From positions 1 to 64,000 of the IMG/VR virus record IMGVR_UViG_3300003322_000327: a stretch of 64,000 nucleotides of DNA. One strand, 5' to 3'. The position numbers were made by a program, and so were the translations under genes. Numbering within the stretch: the first letter of the stretch is position 1; every line of letters begins with the position of its first letter. This stretch comes from a virus. Positions 23,549-31,808 of the stretch are shown here, one piece after another. Under the pieces are notes generated by a model. The model made no database searches, was not told where the DNA came from, and saw only the letters and a list, made by a program, of their open reading frames with translations.

Positions 23549-25563
23549 CACTTGGCTCCTTTCTTCACGGGCTTCTTCACAGTCTTGCGGGCCGTGGTCT
23601 TGCGCGCCACCTTCTTCGCAGCCGGCTTGCGTTCCACTGGTTCCTTCTCCGCCGCCTCGGCACCTTCGGCCTGACCCATGAGACCATGGAAGACCTTGAT
23701 GTCGTTGTCGGTCAGTGGGTTGATCTTGATGAGCCGTCGGGTCTCGTCCACAGCCAGGATCTTCAACACCTGCGGATCAACTTCACCCCAGCCCTTGGCG
23801 TGGAGGACCTCGACCTTGACGCCTGCCTTCTTGGCCTTCTCCTGCACCTCGGAAAGGCTGTCACCCGTGAACAGCTGGGTGCCCTTGATTGCGTAGAACT
23901 CGGGCATGTCGGCGACGAAGACCATGCCCTGCTCATACATCTCGGGCAGGTACTTGGAGGTCAGCCCGTTCAGCAGGCAGTTGATGTGCGAGCCGTCCGG
24001 GTCAGCGTCGGCCAGATAGATGATCTTGCCGATCTGGAGCTTCTTCATCGGGTCCTTGTGCTTCGGGTCGAACCCGATGGCAGCCAGGATGTTGAGCGTT
24101 GCCTTGCTGATCAGCGCCTTCTCGCCACGGCGAACCGCGTTGAGGATCTTGCCCGTCAGGGGCAGCAGGGCTTGATGCGGCGCCTTGACCTTGCGGAAGC
24201 CGCCAGCTGCCGAGTCCCCTTCGACGATGAAGAGCTCGCGCATGTGGATCGGAGTCCCACGCCGGCACGGGCTGTAGGTGGACGGGAGCCCACTGCGCTT
24301 CAGCGCGTTCAGCTCCGTGGTCACGGCCTTGGAGGCCTTGAACTTGTTCTTCAAGGAGTTGATCTTGACGGCGCGATCGCACAGGCGCTTCGCCATCGCC
24401 TTGTTGGAGGCGAAGAACTTCTTCGCAGCCGGCAGCACCATGGCTCGGAAGTCGTCGCCCATGCGATCGTCCACCAGCTTGGCCTTGTCCTGGCTGGAGA
24501 AAGACGCCTTGTGCAGCTTGGCGTTCACGATGCCGAGCATGCCATCGGAGAAGTCGCCGACCTTGAACGGGTAGACCTGCTTCTTGTCCACGGTCTTGAC
24601 GCCGGTCATGTGGGGCTTGATCGCCTCGTACAGGACAGCGACGATGGAGTCGACGTGCTTGCCGCCCTGGCTGTTGGCCAGGCCGTTGGTGTAGCCCTTG
24701 AGTTCGAAGTCGTTGGCGTTCGAGAACGCGACCACCGCGTGGCACAGCTCGTTGTTGAACTCGAACTTGTCGTCCTCGGCCACGGCCTTGAGGGCCTTGA
24801 GGCGCTTCTCGATGTACTCGACCGGGCCCTTCTCGCTCAGGTACTGCGTCGTCTTGCCCTTGATGTTGACGACGATGCGCAGGCCGGCATTGAGGTAGGA
24901 CTGGATCTCCGCCCACTCGTTGAGCATCGAAGGCGGGAACGACTTGACCGAGAAGATCGACGCGTCCGGCTTGTAGTGGATCAGCGTCCCCTTCACCATC
25001 GGCTTGTTGTTGAACGGGCTCTTCGGCGCCTTGCATTCCTGCACTGGAGTCGTGAGCTTGCCCTTCTTGAACCCGATCTTGTACCACTTGCCCTTGTAGC
25101 ACGTGACGACGTCGAAGAACTCCGAGGTCGCGTTGGTGCCCTTGACGCCGACGCCGTGCGAGCCGATGGAGACCGCGTAGGCTTCCGACTCGAACTTGCC
25201 CGAGGTGTGGAGGGTGCCGAAGATGGCCTGCATCGTCGGCGTCTTCGTCTTCACGGTCTTGCCGTTGACGCTGATCTCACCCGACTGGATGCCCTGCGGG
25301 ATGCCGGAGCCGCCGTCCTGCACCCAGTAGGAGCCGTCGGAGTCGACCTTGATGGCGCCGAACTTGTTGCGACCAGCCAGGAACTCGTCGACGAAGTTGT
25401 CGGCGGGCTCCCGCAAGATCACGAACAGGCCATGGGCGTCGGTGCCGCCGATGTACATCGACGGATTCTTGCGCACGTTTTCGGGGAAGGCGAGGGTCTT
25501 GATCGACTTGTCGTCGTAGACCCCCGCTTTCTTTGCGGCCGGGGCCGCCTTTGCTGTTGCCAT
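23548..25563 (-). CDS. Type II topoisomerase, GyrB/ParE-like (T4 gp39/60-like) subunit, 671 aa
   Basis: GHKL ATPase site: DNFVDE at 55-60 and DGGSGIP at 83-89. TOPRIM motifs: VEGDSAAGG near residue 446 and DADPDGSH near 520. The domain order (ATPase, transducer, TOPRIM) is complete in one polypeptide, unlike T4 where it is split. N-terminal MATAKAAPAAKK and the last ~30 residues (Lys/Arg/Ala-rich) are extra basic tails not usual in GyrB. Overlaps the gp52-like gene by one base, so the two subunits are co-translated. Confidence 0.95.
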   Translation of the reverse strand: MATAKAAPAAKKAGVYDDKSIKTLAFPENVRKNPSMYIGGTDAHGLFVILREPADNFVDEFLAGRNKFGAIKVDSDGSYWVQDGGSGIPQGIQSGEISVNGKTVKTKTPTMQAIFGTLHTSGKFESEAYAVSIGSHGVGVKGTNATSEFFDVVTCYKGKWYKIGFKKGKLTTPVQECKAPKSPFNNKPMVKGTLIHYKPDASIFSVKSFPPSMLNEWAEIQSYLNAGLRIVVNIKGKTTQYLSEKGPVEYIEKRLKALKAVAEDDKFEFNNELCHAVVAFSNANDFELKGYTNGLANSQGGKHVDSIVAVLYEAIKPHMTGVKTVDKKQVYPFKVGDFSDGMLGIVNAKLHKASFSSQDKAKLVDDRMGDDFRAMVLPAAKKFFASNKAMAKRLCDRAVKINSLKNKFKASKAVTTELNALKRSGLPSTYSPCRRGTPIHMRELFIVEGDSAAGGFRKVKAPHQALLPLTGKILNAVRRGEKALISKATLNILAAIGFDPKHKDPMKKLQIGKIIYLADADPDGSHINCLLNGLTSKYLPEMYEQGMVFVADMPEFYAIKGTQLFTGDSLSEVQEKAKKAGVKVEVLHAKGWGEVDPQVLKILAVDETRRLIKINPLTDNDIKVFHGLMGQAEGAEAAEKEPVERKPAAKKVARKTTARKTVKKPVKKGAK

Positions 25564-25577
25564 GTGGTTCCTACCTC

Positions 25578-25874
25578 CTACTTGATGGGTTCTACGTCAC
25601 GACGTTCGGTATCGGAGAAGATTCGCTCTACCAGGAACTGGAAGATTCCGTGACTGTCCTCGACGTTCTGCTCGGGATTAGAGTGTGTGAACACGGACAC
25701 GTCTTCTGCCTTGCCGTCCTTGAATACGGCGATGAGAAGCCAGCTCGCGGTATCAGAGCCGATGTACATGACGTCATAGGCATGATAGGCAACCCGCCCG
25801 TACAGCACGTAAGGGCGTGCCAGAAGTTCATGCACGCCCGTCAGGTCCAGCTCTCGTAGCTCGTTGTAGCGCAT
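25578..25874 (-). CDS. Hypothetical protein, 98 aa
   Basis: Start behind GTGAGGTGAAG. Central segment YDVMYIGSDTASWLLIAVFKDG is clearly like YEVMYLGENPSHWLLVVRREG in the protein at 58240-58560 on the other arm, so these are paralogues. Function unknown. A GTAAAGA motif lies 12 bases upstream of the ATG. Confidence 0.6.
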   Translation of the reverse strand: MRYNELRELDLTGVHELLARPYVLYGRVAYHAYDVMYIGSDTASWLLIAVFKDGKAEDVSVFTHSNPEQNVEDSHGIFQFLVERIFSDTERRDVEPIK

Positions 25875-25885
25875 CTTCACCTCAC

Positions 25886-25896
25886 TCTTTACAGCG
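25886..25896 (-). promoter_or_regulatory. GTAAAGA motif overlapping a stop codon
   Basis: Minus-strand CGCTGTAAAGA, with TAA being the upstream gene's stop. Very close (12 bases) to the next ATG, so a promoter here would give an almost leaderless mRNA; weaker candidate. Confidence 0.35.
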
Positions 25897-27085
25897 CCTG
25901 GATCAGCGCTTCGACTGCGCCATGCGGATCGGTCATGAACTCGAGCTCCAGCCACTTGGCCTTGATGCGCCGCACCTTCTCGAACGCGAGAGCGCAGGCC
26001 TTGTCGATCAAGTCGGCGCTCAACGGGATCGCCTGCTGCTCGTTGTCGGGATCGAAGAAGTAGGGCCACAGGGCCAGGGGCTTGTCCAGCCAGGCGACAC
26101 AGCGCTCACGTGTCAGCTCGGCCTTGATGCCCGCGTCGGCCAGGCTCGCGTTCAGCCTGGGGATCTTGCGACCCAGGCTCACCAGGGCACGCGCCTGGTC
26201 CATGATCTCTTGCTCCTTGCTGGAAAAGACGAGCCGGATGATCGCGTCCTCGACGCCCTTGGTGATCTCGCGCATCGCTGCCACCACGTCGGGACGATTC
26301 GGGTTCTTCGGAACCGGATGATCTTGCCCGACGGCGCCGCCTTGATCCAGGATCATGCGCCGGTCGTGGAACTTGGACATGACCGTGAAGAACTGGCTGA
26401 GGTCCCCGATCTGCTGGTTCACGAAGCTCGTGGTGTGGATCGACCGCCACTCGGTCCCCATCTTCTGGCTCACGTCCAGGTGGATGATGGGAGGAAGCGC
26501 CGGGCCGCCCTTGGTCGCCGGCGGCTTGTCCATGAACGTGAAACTCAGCTTCGTGAAGCCAAGCTCCAGCTCGTACTTGGTGCGCATGTCGTCGGCGCCG
26601 CTCTCGATCACCGGGTTGCGATCCGGGTCGAAGCTGTAGTCGATGACCAGCTTGATCCTGTCCGCCGTCTCCGAGTAGGATGGGACGTAGCGATGTCCCC
26701 AGCGGAGACAGAACCGGGCGAAGGACGCCTCGATCTTGGCGATGGCGCTGCGATTGCGATCTGTCGCGGGTGCGGAGAAGGCGAGCCGTGTGTCCGTCAG
26801 CTGGCACTTGCGCCCCTTCTTCGCCATCCAAGCCTCGCCGACGCGGTCGAGACGCTCATGCAGGATTTCCTCGAAGTTGCGGCTGCGCGCACGGATGCCG
26901 CGCTTGCTGGTCTGGAGCTCGAGCAGCGGCAGGTAGTCGCGATGCACCTTGAGAAGGGGCATCTTGAGATCGCGCAGGACACGGTACGACGGATCATCCG
27001 CCGGCACGTACCACTGCTTGATCTTCACGAAGTTGATGATCGGGCTTTCACTCGGTTGTTGGTGCTGATGAGTTTTCTCGCTCAT
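25889..27085 (-). CDS. Hypothetical protein, 398 aa
   Basis: Soluble mixed protein. Segments such as KLVIDYSFDPDRNPVIESGADDMRTKYELELGF and MGTEWRSIHTTSFVNQQIGDLSQFF are well ordered but match no family I know. Basic helical C-terminal third. It precedes the topoisomerase operon in transcription order. Confidence 0.65.
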   Translation of the reverse strand: MSEKTHQHQQPSESPIINFVKIKQWYVPADDPSYRVLRDLKMPLLKVHRDYLPLLELQTSKRGIRARSRNFEEILHERLDRVGEAWMAKKGRKCQLTDTRLAFSAPATDRNRSAIAKIEASFARFCLRWGHRYVPSYSETADRIKLVIDYSFDPDRNPVIESGADDMRTKYELELGFTKLSFTFMDKPPATKGGPALPPIIHLDVSQKMGTEWRSIHTTSFVNQQIGDLSQFFTVMSKFHDRRMILDQGGAVGQDHPVPKNPNRPDVVAAMREITKGVEDAIIRLVFSSKEQEIMDQARALVSLGRKIPRLNASLADAGIKAELTRERCVAWLDKPLALWPYFFDPDNEQQAIPLSADLIDKACALAFEKVRRIKAKWLELEFMTDPHGAVEALIQAL

Positions 27086-27100
27086 ACGGTCCTCTGTCCG

Positions 27101-27382
27101 TTATTTGGTCAACCACTGTTGGAACTTCTGCTTGAAGGCAGGGCTCCGCTGTTCCACCTTTTGAAGAATCTCCACTTGCCGAGAGAGATCGGAGTTGGCC
27201 TGGGCCTTCTTCATGCTGTCAGCCAGGCGACGTGCAAGCCCGACTACCGCGAATTGCACCTCCTTCGCGGGACAGTCGTTGTTGCCCTTGGTGTGATGGC
27301 AGTCATCGAATGCGACCTTTTCTTCGGGGTCGAGATGCCTGCACTTCTTGCAGTTCCTGCTGTAAAGCGCCAGGTGATCCAA
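27101..27382 (-). CDS. Small putative zinc-binding protein, 93 aa (TTG start)
   Basis: I choose a TTG start at 27382 because GGAG lies 7 bases before it; the only upstream ATG lies beyond two terminator hairpins. Cys/His group C-x2-C-x-HLD...CHH...C suggests one zinc site in residues ~12-40; the rest is helical and basic. Confidence 0.5.
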   Translation of the reverse strand: MDHLALYSRNCKKCRHLDPEEKVAFDDCHHTKGNNDCPAKEVQFAVVGLARRLADSMKKAQANSDLSRQVEILQKVEQRSPAFKQKFQQWLTK

Positions 27383-27406
27383 TTTTTCTCTCCAATGAAG
27401 CAAGTA

Positions 27407-27428
27407 AGGGTGTGATCGCTCACACCCT
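27407..27428. terminator. Hairpin AGGGTGTGA-TCGC-TCACACCCT
   Basis: Nine-bp perfect stem and four-base loop. Second of two tandem hairpins (minus direction) after the acidic-repeat gene. Confidence 0.6.
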
Positions 27429-27446
27429 GTGGTCTTGTTGCCGAAA

Positions 27447-27476
27447 GGGTGGGGACCCATCAAGCAGTCCCCACCC
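27447..27476 (-). terminator. Strong hairpin terminator
   Basis: Ten-bp perfect stem GGGTGGGGAC/GTCCCCACCC, ten-base loop, followed on the minus strand by TTTCGG. Closes the transcript of the acidic-repeat protein. Confidence 0.65.
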
Positions 27477-27493
27477 GCCGGCGCCGAGGCCGA

Positions 27494-28411
27494 TCAGTCG
27501 TCGAAGTTGAACTCGTCGTCCTCGCTGGACTTCTTCGACTTCTTCTTCGCAGCCGGCTTGGCCTTGGCCTTGGACTTCTTGGCCGGCTTCTCGTCTTCCT
27601 CGTCGTCGGAGTCGTCGTCATCGTCGTCGGAGTCATCGTCTCCGTCGTCGTCCGAGTCGTCGTCATCGTCCGAGTCATCGGAGTCGCCGTCGTCATCGTC
27701 CGAGTCGTCGTCATCCCCGTCGTCGCCGTCGTCCGAGTCGTCGTCATCGTCGTCGGAGTCATCGTCTCCGTCGTCGTCCGAGTCGTCGTCATCGTCGTCC
27801 TCGGCCGGCTTCTTCTTGCCCTTGGCCTTGGACTTCTTCGCCGGCTTCTCGTCTTCCTCGTCGTCGTCCGAATCGTCGTCCGAGTCGCCGTCGTCGTCCA
27901 CGTCCACGTCGTCGTCGGCGGCTTCTTCGTCGTCGCCGTCGTCCGAGTCGTCGCTGTCTTCTTCGGAGGCGGAGCTGGCGCCGACGCCCATCAGCGACAG
28001 GGCCGCGGTGTCGAAGACCACGATCTTGGCGCCGTCGGCGTTGACGTAGGCCGTCTGGCCCTTGATGTCCTTGACTTCGGCGATGGCGCCCAGGTCGACG
28101 GTCGCGCGGTAGTAGATCGTGTTGTTGTAGATCGCGACGACCAGCGTGCGCGGGATCAGCTGGTCGCCGACGCGGTAGGCCGCGCCTTCGAGGCTGACGT
28201 CGCCCGTGGCGCTCAGCACGACGTTCAGGCCCAGGTGCTGCACGGGGGCGGGTGCTGCCTTCTTGACCTTCTTCGGCGCCGGCTTCGTCGCCTTCACGAC
28301 CTTCTTGACGCGGGCGGGAGCGGCCTTGGCCTTGCGGACGGGCTTCTTCGCGGCCGGCTTGGCCTTGGCGCGGGTGTTGCGAACGGGCTTCTTGGAACGT
28401 GCGGTAGCCAT
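27494..28411 (-). CDS. Basic-globular-acidic protein with long Asp/Ser repeats, 305 aa
   Basis: Three parts: residues 1-55 are Lys/Ala/Pro-rich (like H1); 56-145 form a small globular beta-type domain (HLGLNVVLSATGDVSLEGAAYRV...IVVFDTAAL); 146-305 alternate long SDDD/DDD runs with Lys-rich blocks (EDEKPAKKSKAK, twice). It ends DDEFNFDD. The acidic tracts resemble histone-chaperone or DNA-mimic tails. It has its own GTAAATA motif upstream and two terminators downstream, so it is likely a separately expressed abundant protein. Confidence 0.7.
   Translation of the reverse strand: MATARSKKPVRNTRAKAKPAAKKPVRKAKAAPARVKKVVKATKPAPKKVKKAAPAPVQHLGLNVVLSATGDVSLEGAAYRVGDQLIPRTLVVAIYNNTIYYRATVDLGAIAEVKDIKGQTAYVNADGAKIVVFDTAALSLMGVGASSASEEDSDDSDDGDDEEAADDDVDVDDDGDSDDDSDDDEEDEKPAKKSKAKGKKKPAEDDDDDDSDDDGDDDSDDDDDDSDDGDDGDDDDSDDDDGDSDDSDDDDDSDDDGDDDSDDDDDDSDDEEDEKPAKKSKAKAKPAAKKKSKKSSEDDEFNFDD
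27600..27960. repeat. Low-complexity GTC/CGA-type repeat tract
   Basis: Minus-strand GAC/TCC-rich codon repeats encoding the Asp/Ser tracts. Blocks of the same 30-40 bases recur, so slippage or recombination length change is likely here. Confidence 0.7.
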
Positions 28412-28486
28412 GTGATGGTTTCCTGTGTTGTTGAACAATCGATTGTGGAGCGGTGTCAGGTTGCAGGCCCGCTACCTTGCCTGATA

Positions 28487-28687
28487 CTATTTACGGTTTC
28501 CCGTAACTCGTGGTTGCGCGTTGTCAGGGTCTCGTGCGGCGTCGATCCGGGCGCGAAGCCATGCATTGCCTCCGAGGCGCTTCAGCTTCTCCTTCTGCGC
28601 CTGGGTGAGCGCGATGCTGACCGTGTGGCCCATCGCTACGCCGTAGATCGGCTTCATGCCCGCGCCGGGTCGAGCGCCGCCTTTCAC
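28487..28687 (-). CDS. GGARPGAG-type small DNA-binding-like protein, 66 aa
   Basis: GTG start overlapping the upstream stop (GTGA). Begins MKGGARPGAGMKP and continues with VSIALTQAQKEKLKRLGGNAWLR, the common pattern of small plasmid/phage proteins thought to have a ribbon-helix-helix fold. Probably a DNA-binding regulator. An internal ATG (28657) is less likely because it would drop the GGxRPGAG signature. Confidence 0.6.
   Translation of the reverse strand: MKGGARPGAGMKPIYGVAMGHTVSIALTQAQKEKLKRLGGNAWLRARIDAARDPDNAQPRVTGNRK
28488..28498 (-). promoter_or_regulatory. GTAAATA late-promoter-like motif
   Basis: Minus-strand AACCGTAAATA overlapping the last codons and TAG stop of the 66-residue protein; 77 bases upstream of the acidic-repeat gene. 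Confidence 0.6.
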
Positions 28688-29454
28688 TCTTCTTCCGCCT
28701 CGATGTCGGCCGCGCGCTTGCGGCTGCGCTTCGGCGGCATCTGGACCTTGGTGAAGGCGGCCGGCAGGAACCGGCTGCAGCCACGCAGGAGGCGATAGAC
28801 CGGGTCGGTCTTCTCCAGGTCCTTCGGGGCGACGCGGCCGGTCTTCGCGTTCTTGACGATCTGCGAGACGGACCGGACCGTGCAGGTCAGGCTGTTGTCG
28901 GCGCTGCGTCGGCCGACGCGCATCAGCAGCTGGAACGTCGTGTTCTTGGGCAGCCGCGCGGAGCCGAACAGGGGCTTGTCGCCGTCCATCGTCGACTTGT
29001 AGGCCTTGACCACGCCGTTGACCTTGGTCTTGCCGCCGGTGTTGCGGAGCTTGATGTCGGAGCTGTACTTGCGTTCGTTGTTCGGCTTGAAGGTCTTGCC
29101 GGCCAGGCGGGCCATGATGCCTGCGGCCGTCAGCTGGTCGTAGCCACCGCCCTTGCCGTCGCACATCTCGTGCTTCTTGCGCTCGTCGGCGTCACGGCTG
29201 AACTTGCCCGTGTAGCGCGTGGCGCGCACGCGATTGCCCAGCAGGCCGTCCGCCTCGGTCGCGACCGTGACGAGCAGGAAGTGGGGCTTGAAGTCCGCAG
29301 GGGCTTGGAACGTGGGCAGCGGCTTGCGCTTCGCAGCCGGCTTGGAACCGGGCTTGCGGGCGCCACCGAAGCCGGGGCGCTTGCCGGCTGATGCAGCAGG
29401 CTTCTTGGCCACCGGCTTCTTCGCCGGGACGACCTTCTTCTTGGCAGTAGCCAT
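28684..29454 (-). CDS. Hypothetical protein with basic N-terminal tail, 256 aa
   Basis: Start gives MATAKKKVVPAKKPVAKK, a Lys/Ala/Pro-rich tail of about 45 residues; the remainder is a globular, basic domain (FLLVTVATEADGLLGNRVRATRY; NTTFQLLMRVGRR). C-terminus has RSRKRAADIEAEEE. The tail matches those on the topoisomerase and the acidic-repeat protein. No family recognised. Confidence 0.6.
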   Translation of the reverse strand: MATAKKKVVPAKKPVAKKPAASAGKRPGFGGARKPGSKPAAKRKPLPTFQAPADFKPHFLLVTVATEADGLLGNRVRATRYTGKFSRDADERKKHEMCDGKGGGYDQLTAAGIMARLAGKTFKPNNERKYSSDIKLRNTGGKTKVNGVVKAYKSTMDGDKPLFGSARLPKNTTFQLLMRVGRRSADNSLTCTVRSVSQIVKNAKTGRVAPKDLEKTDPVYRLLRGCSRFLPAAFTKVQMPPKRSRKRAADIEAEEE

Positions 29455-29498
29455 GGGTGTACCTCTTTGTGGTGAGAGAGTTGAAAGGAGTCTGAGTG

Positions 29499-29510
29499 TA
29501 TTTAGAGTTC
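29499..29510 (-). promoter_or_regulatory. TAAATA late-promoter-like motif (variant)
   Basis: Minus-strand GAACTCTAAATA; the G before TAAATA is replaced by C. About 45 bases upstream of the gene starting at 29454. Confidence 0.45.
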
Positions 29511-29512
29511 GG

Positions 29513-30175
29513 TCAGGAGCCCATTGCCAGCTCCTCCAACTCGAGCTCTCGAAGGCGCATGAGGCGCTGCTCTGCGGCCAGCTTCCTGGCTCGCTCGTGA
29601 TTCCCGGTCGAGAGCGCCCGGGCAATCTGGAACATGGGCATCTGCTGCAGGATCTGCCAGCGGATGGGAGGCTTCTCGATCTCTGTGAGCCACCATTGGA
29701 TCTGCTCGACGACCGTGCGATCGCTGGCGAGCACGAACTCCTGCAGCGACACCAGGTCGGACTGCTCGTAAGCTTCCTTTAGCTTCTGAAAGACGGCAAT
29801 GTCTTCGGAGCTGCGATCCGGATGCACGAGCTGGGCAATGCGGCGCCACGCCTTCTTGCACAGGAAGCGATGCGCCTCGCGCTGCTGGTACGTCATGCCC
29901 ATCGTATTTACGGAATCGCGCTCGCCGGCGCCGACCGTGTCGCTGAACTCGGTCATCGGAGCACCCTCGGTGCGGGCGCGGATGCGCTCCATCACCTGGA
30001 CGATCTTGTTCTCGAGTTCGGGATCGAGCGCGTAGATCGCATACACCTGGTCGTTGACCTGGTCGAGCAGCCGCTGGTAGCGCTCACGAACAGCGAAGGC
30101 GCGCCGCCGCAGACTGGCCGCGTAGGCCTGGAGCAGGGCCTCGTTCGGCGGACGCCAGAGGACGAGATTGGACAT
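29513..30175 (-). CDS. J-domain-like protein, 220 aa
   Basis: Start behind GAGGAATCCACGGC. Residues ~98-140 contain a helix, then LVHPD (HPD at 118-120), then a second helix with FQKLKEAYEQ, the hallmark helix-HPD-helix of J domains that stimulate Hsp70 ATPase. Flanking regions are helical. Phages use such proteins to recruit DnaK. A GTAAATA motif (29905-29914) lies inside the gene just before MGMTYQQRE, which would give a shorter product consisting mainly of the J domain and C-terminus. Confidence 0.7.
   Translation of the reverse strand: MSNLVLWRPPNEALLQAYAASLRRRAFAVRERYQRLLDQVNDQVYAIYALDPELENKIVQVMERIRARTEGAPMTEFSDTVGAGERDSVNTMGMTYQQREAHRFLCKKAWRRIAQLVHPDRSSEDIAVFQKLKEAYEQSDLVSLQEFVLASDRTVVEQIQWWLTEIEKPPIRWQILQQMPMFQIARALSTGNHERARKLAAEQRLMRLRELELEELAMGS
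29905..29914 (-). promoter_or_regulatory. Intragenic GTAAATA motif
   Basis: Minus-strand TCCGTAAATA inside the J-domain gene, followed within five bases by an in-frame ATG but without a clear ribosome site. Confidence 0.35.
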
Positions 30176-30270
30176 GCCGTGGATTCCTCGTGCAGAAGCG
30201 AGTACGTCCCTCATGCTGGACATGATGGGACGGGATGATAACACACCCTGGACCTTGATCCAGAGGGCTA

Positions 30271-30300
30271 TAAAAAATGTGGGCTCCACGAGGGAGCCCA
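30271..30300 (-). terminator. Rho-independent terminator
   Basis: Eight-bp stem TGGGCTCC/GGAGCCCA with five-base loop; minus strand continues ACATTTTTTATA. Located right after the gene ending at 30303. Confidence 0.75.
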
Positions 30301-30302
30301 GT

Positions 30303-30587
30303 TCACGCGGCGTCACGACCGAAGGCGACGCTGCGATTGACGGCCGTCAGCTCGATCCGGGCCGGCTTCTGATCGAGCGCGGCCGCGGAGTCGGCGACGA
30401 AGACGATGAGACCCTGCCGGCGCTCTGGAGCAAGGCTCACCCAGCCAGAACCAGGGCCACGTCTGGGTGCGATCCTGACTGCAGGAGTCTTGCTGTTCAT
30501 GAAGAACCAGTGGCCGGCGGGCACGTTGATCCTGGTTCCTGGGCGCGGTCGCTGCGCCCTACGCATCTTATTTACGGTTTCTGCCAT
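30303..30587 (-). CDS. Hypothetical basic protein, 94 aa
   Basis: Basic, Pro/Arg-rich N-terminus, then a beta-type core (GLIVFVADSAAAL; RIELTAVNRSVAF). The first codons contain the motif ACCGTAAATA (minus strand). Overlaps the previous gene's stop. Function unknown. Confidence 0.55.
   Translation of the reverse strand: MAETVNKMRRAQRPRPGTRINVPAGHWFFMNSKTPAVRIAPRRGPGSGWVSLAPERRQGLIVFVADSAAALDQKPARIELTAVNRSVAFGRDAA
30569..30580 (-). promoter_or_regulatory. GTAAATA motif at start of a coding region
   Basis: Minus-strand AAACCGTAAATA, codons 3-7 of the gene starting at 30587. If used as a promoter, initiation would be internal (an ATG follows 2 bases later). Confidence 0.4.
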
Positions 30588-30913
30588 TAGCCTTTCTCCA
30601 CGCTGCGCAACAGCGCTTGCACAGCCTTTTTACCGTTTCCGAGCAGAATGCGCTTGCGCTCGGTATCGACGCGCATGCCTTTCAGGAAGGTGCGGCCCTC
30701 GCCGTCCTTGCCGCGGCCGACGAAGACGAAAAGCCCGGGCTTGTGAGCCTTAGCCTTGCCCAGCGTGCGCCGCACCTCGGCTGTGTCGAACGATTCGTAG
30801 CTGAAAGCGCGGATGAGCGCCGGGTCGTTCTTGCTGGCCGCGACTTCGATGCCGTCGAAGCCGATGTCGGTGAGGAACTGGGTGAACGAGATGCGCTTGG
30901 TCTTGCGGGTCAT
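30587..30913 (-). CDS. Hypothetical basic protein, 108 aa
   Basis: Start at the ATG behind AAAGGCACCAACC. Pattern of short strands (GLFVFVGRGKDGEGRTFLKG) and basic helices. Function unknown. Confidence 0.55.
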   Translation of the reverse strand: MTRKTKRISFTQFLTDIGFDGIEVAASKNDPALIRAFSYESFDTAEVRRTLGKAKAHKPGLFVFVGRGKDGEGRTFLKGMRVDTERKRILLGNGKKAVQALLRSVEKG

Positions 30914-30954
30914 GGTTGGTGCCTTTCTAGGCTGAAAATGGAGCTGAAACGAAA

Positions 30955-30976
30955 CGGGCCGCACAGAGGCGGCCCG
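30955..30976 (-). terminator. Terminator hairpin
   Basis: Eight-bp GC-rich stem CGGGCCGC/GCGGCCCG, six-base loop, followed on the minus strand by TTTCGTTTC. Lies after the gene ending at 30988. Confidence 0.65.
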
Positions 30977-30987
30977 GGACTCAGGTT

Positions 30988-31746
30988 TTACTTACGCTTC
31001 GGAGCCTTCTTGGCCTTGGGGGCCGGCTTGGTCTTCTTCGGCTCGGCCTTCTTCGCCTTCGGCGCAGCCTTCACCTTCTTCGACTTGGAACCGATCACCT
31101 TGTCCTTGATGGGCTTGATCGCGCCCTTCGGGCCGACCTGGGCGCGCAGGTACTCGATGCTGTGGGGCTCGGTGGCCTGCTCGCCGATCAGGTTCTGCGA
31201 CCACAGGATCTCCAGCTCGGCGACGTTGAACTCGTTCTTGAGCTCCGTGCTGAAGCCGGCCAGCGCCTTCTCCCACGCCTGGCGCTCGATCTCGATCGGG
31301 TCTTCGTCCTCGTCTTCACGGGTCGGGTCCGCCTTCTCGGCCTGGCGCTCCTTGGCCTCCTGGTCGAGCGCGCGCTCGTTGTGCGCATCGTCCTCGGTGT
31401 CACCGTCGTTGTCGACCTTGGTGCCCAGGCCGCTCTCCACGACACCCGACGGGATCGGATCGCCTTCCTTCTGGAAGAAGCGCACGTGGTTGGCCGTCAG
31501 CTGCGACAGCTGGTACAGCGGGTGCTCGATCTCGCCCAGCACCCACGGTCCGAACCGGGCCACAATGTCGTCCGTGGTGAGGATGTCATCGATGGCCTTG
31601 ACGATCGCACCCTTGCCCATCGACGTGAGCTTGAACACGGTGCGGAACTCCTTGACGTCGAGCGCCGTGCTCGTGACGCCGGCGTGGTGGACGATGCGCA
31701 TCGTGGTTTCGACGGCGGCGAACAGCTTCTGTTGAGTCTTCGACAT
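30988..31746 (-). CDS. Hypothetical protein with Lys-rich C-terminal tail, 252 aa
   Basis: Residues 1-110 are a soluble helical domain; 115-165 are acidic; 165-205 helical; the last 45 residues are Lys/Ala/Pro-rich (KVKAAPKAKKAEPKKTKPAPK). The tail again resembles the other basic tails in 21-31 kb. No family recognised. Start behind GGAGAAATG. Confidence 0.6.
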   Translation of the reverse strand: MSKTQQKLFAAVETTMRIVHHAGVTSTALDVKEFRTVFKLTSMGKGAIVKAIDDILTTDDIVARFGPWVLGEIEHPLYQLSQLTANHVRFFQKEGDPIPSGVVESGLGTKVDNDGDTEDDAHNERALDQEAKERQAEKADPTREDEDEDPIEIERQAWEKALAGFSTELKNEFNVAELEILWSQNLIGEQATEPHSIEYLRAQVGPKGAIKPIKDKVIGSKSKKVKAAPKAKKAEPKKTKPAPKAKKAPKRK

Positions 31747-31808
31747 TTCATTTCTCCAGGTAACCAAGATTACGTTGACGAGGCCGGCTACCAGCATCCT
31801 CGCGCACG

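Noticed and set aside
23542-25653. Long plus-strand reading frame (703 codons) over the GyrB-like gene
   Set aside because: It is exactly antisense to a gene with clear GHKL and TOPRIM motifs, contains no recognisable domain, and arises from GC-rich codon bias.
27449-28798. Plus-strand frames over the acidic-repeat gene (Val- or Ser-rich)
   Set aside because: They mirror the Asp/Ser codon repeats and encode simple Val/Ser runs, not a plausible protein.
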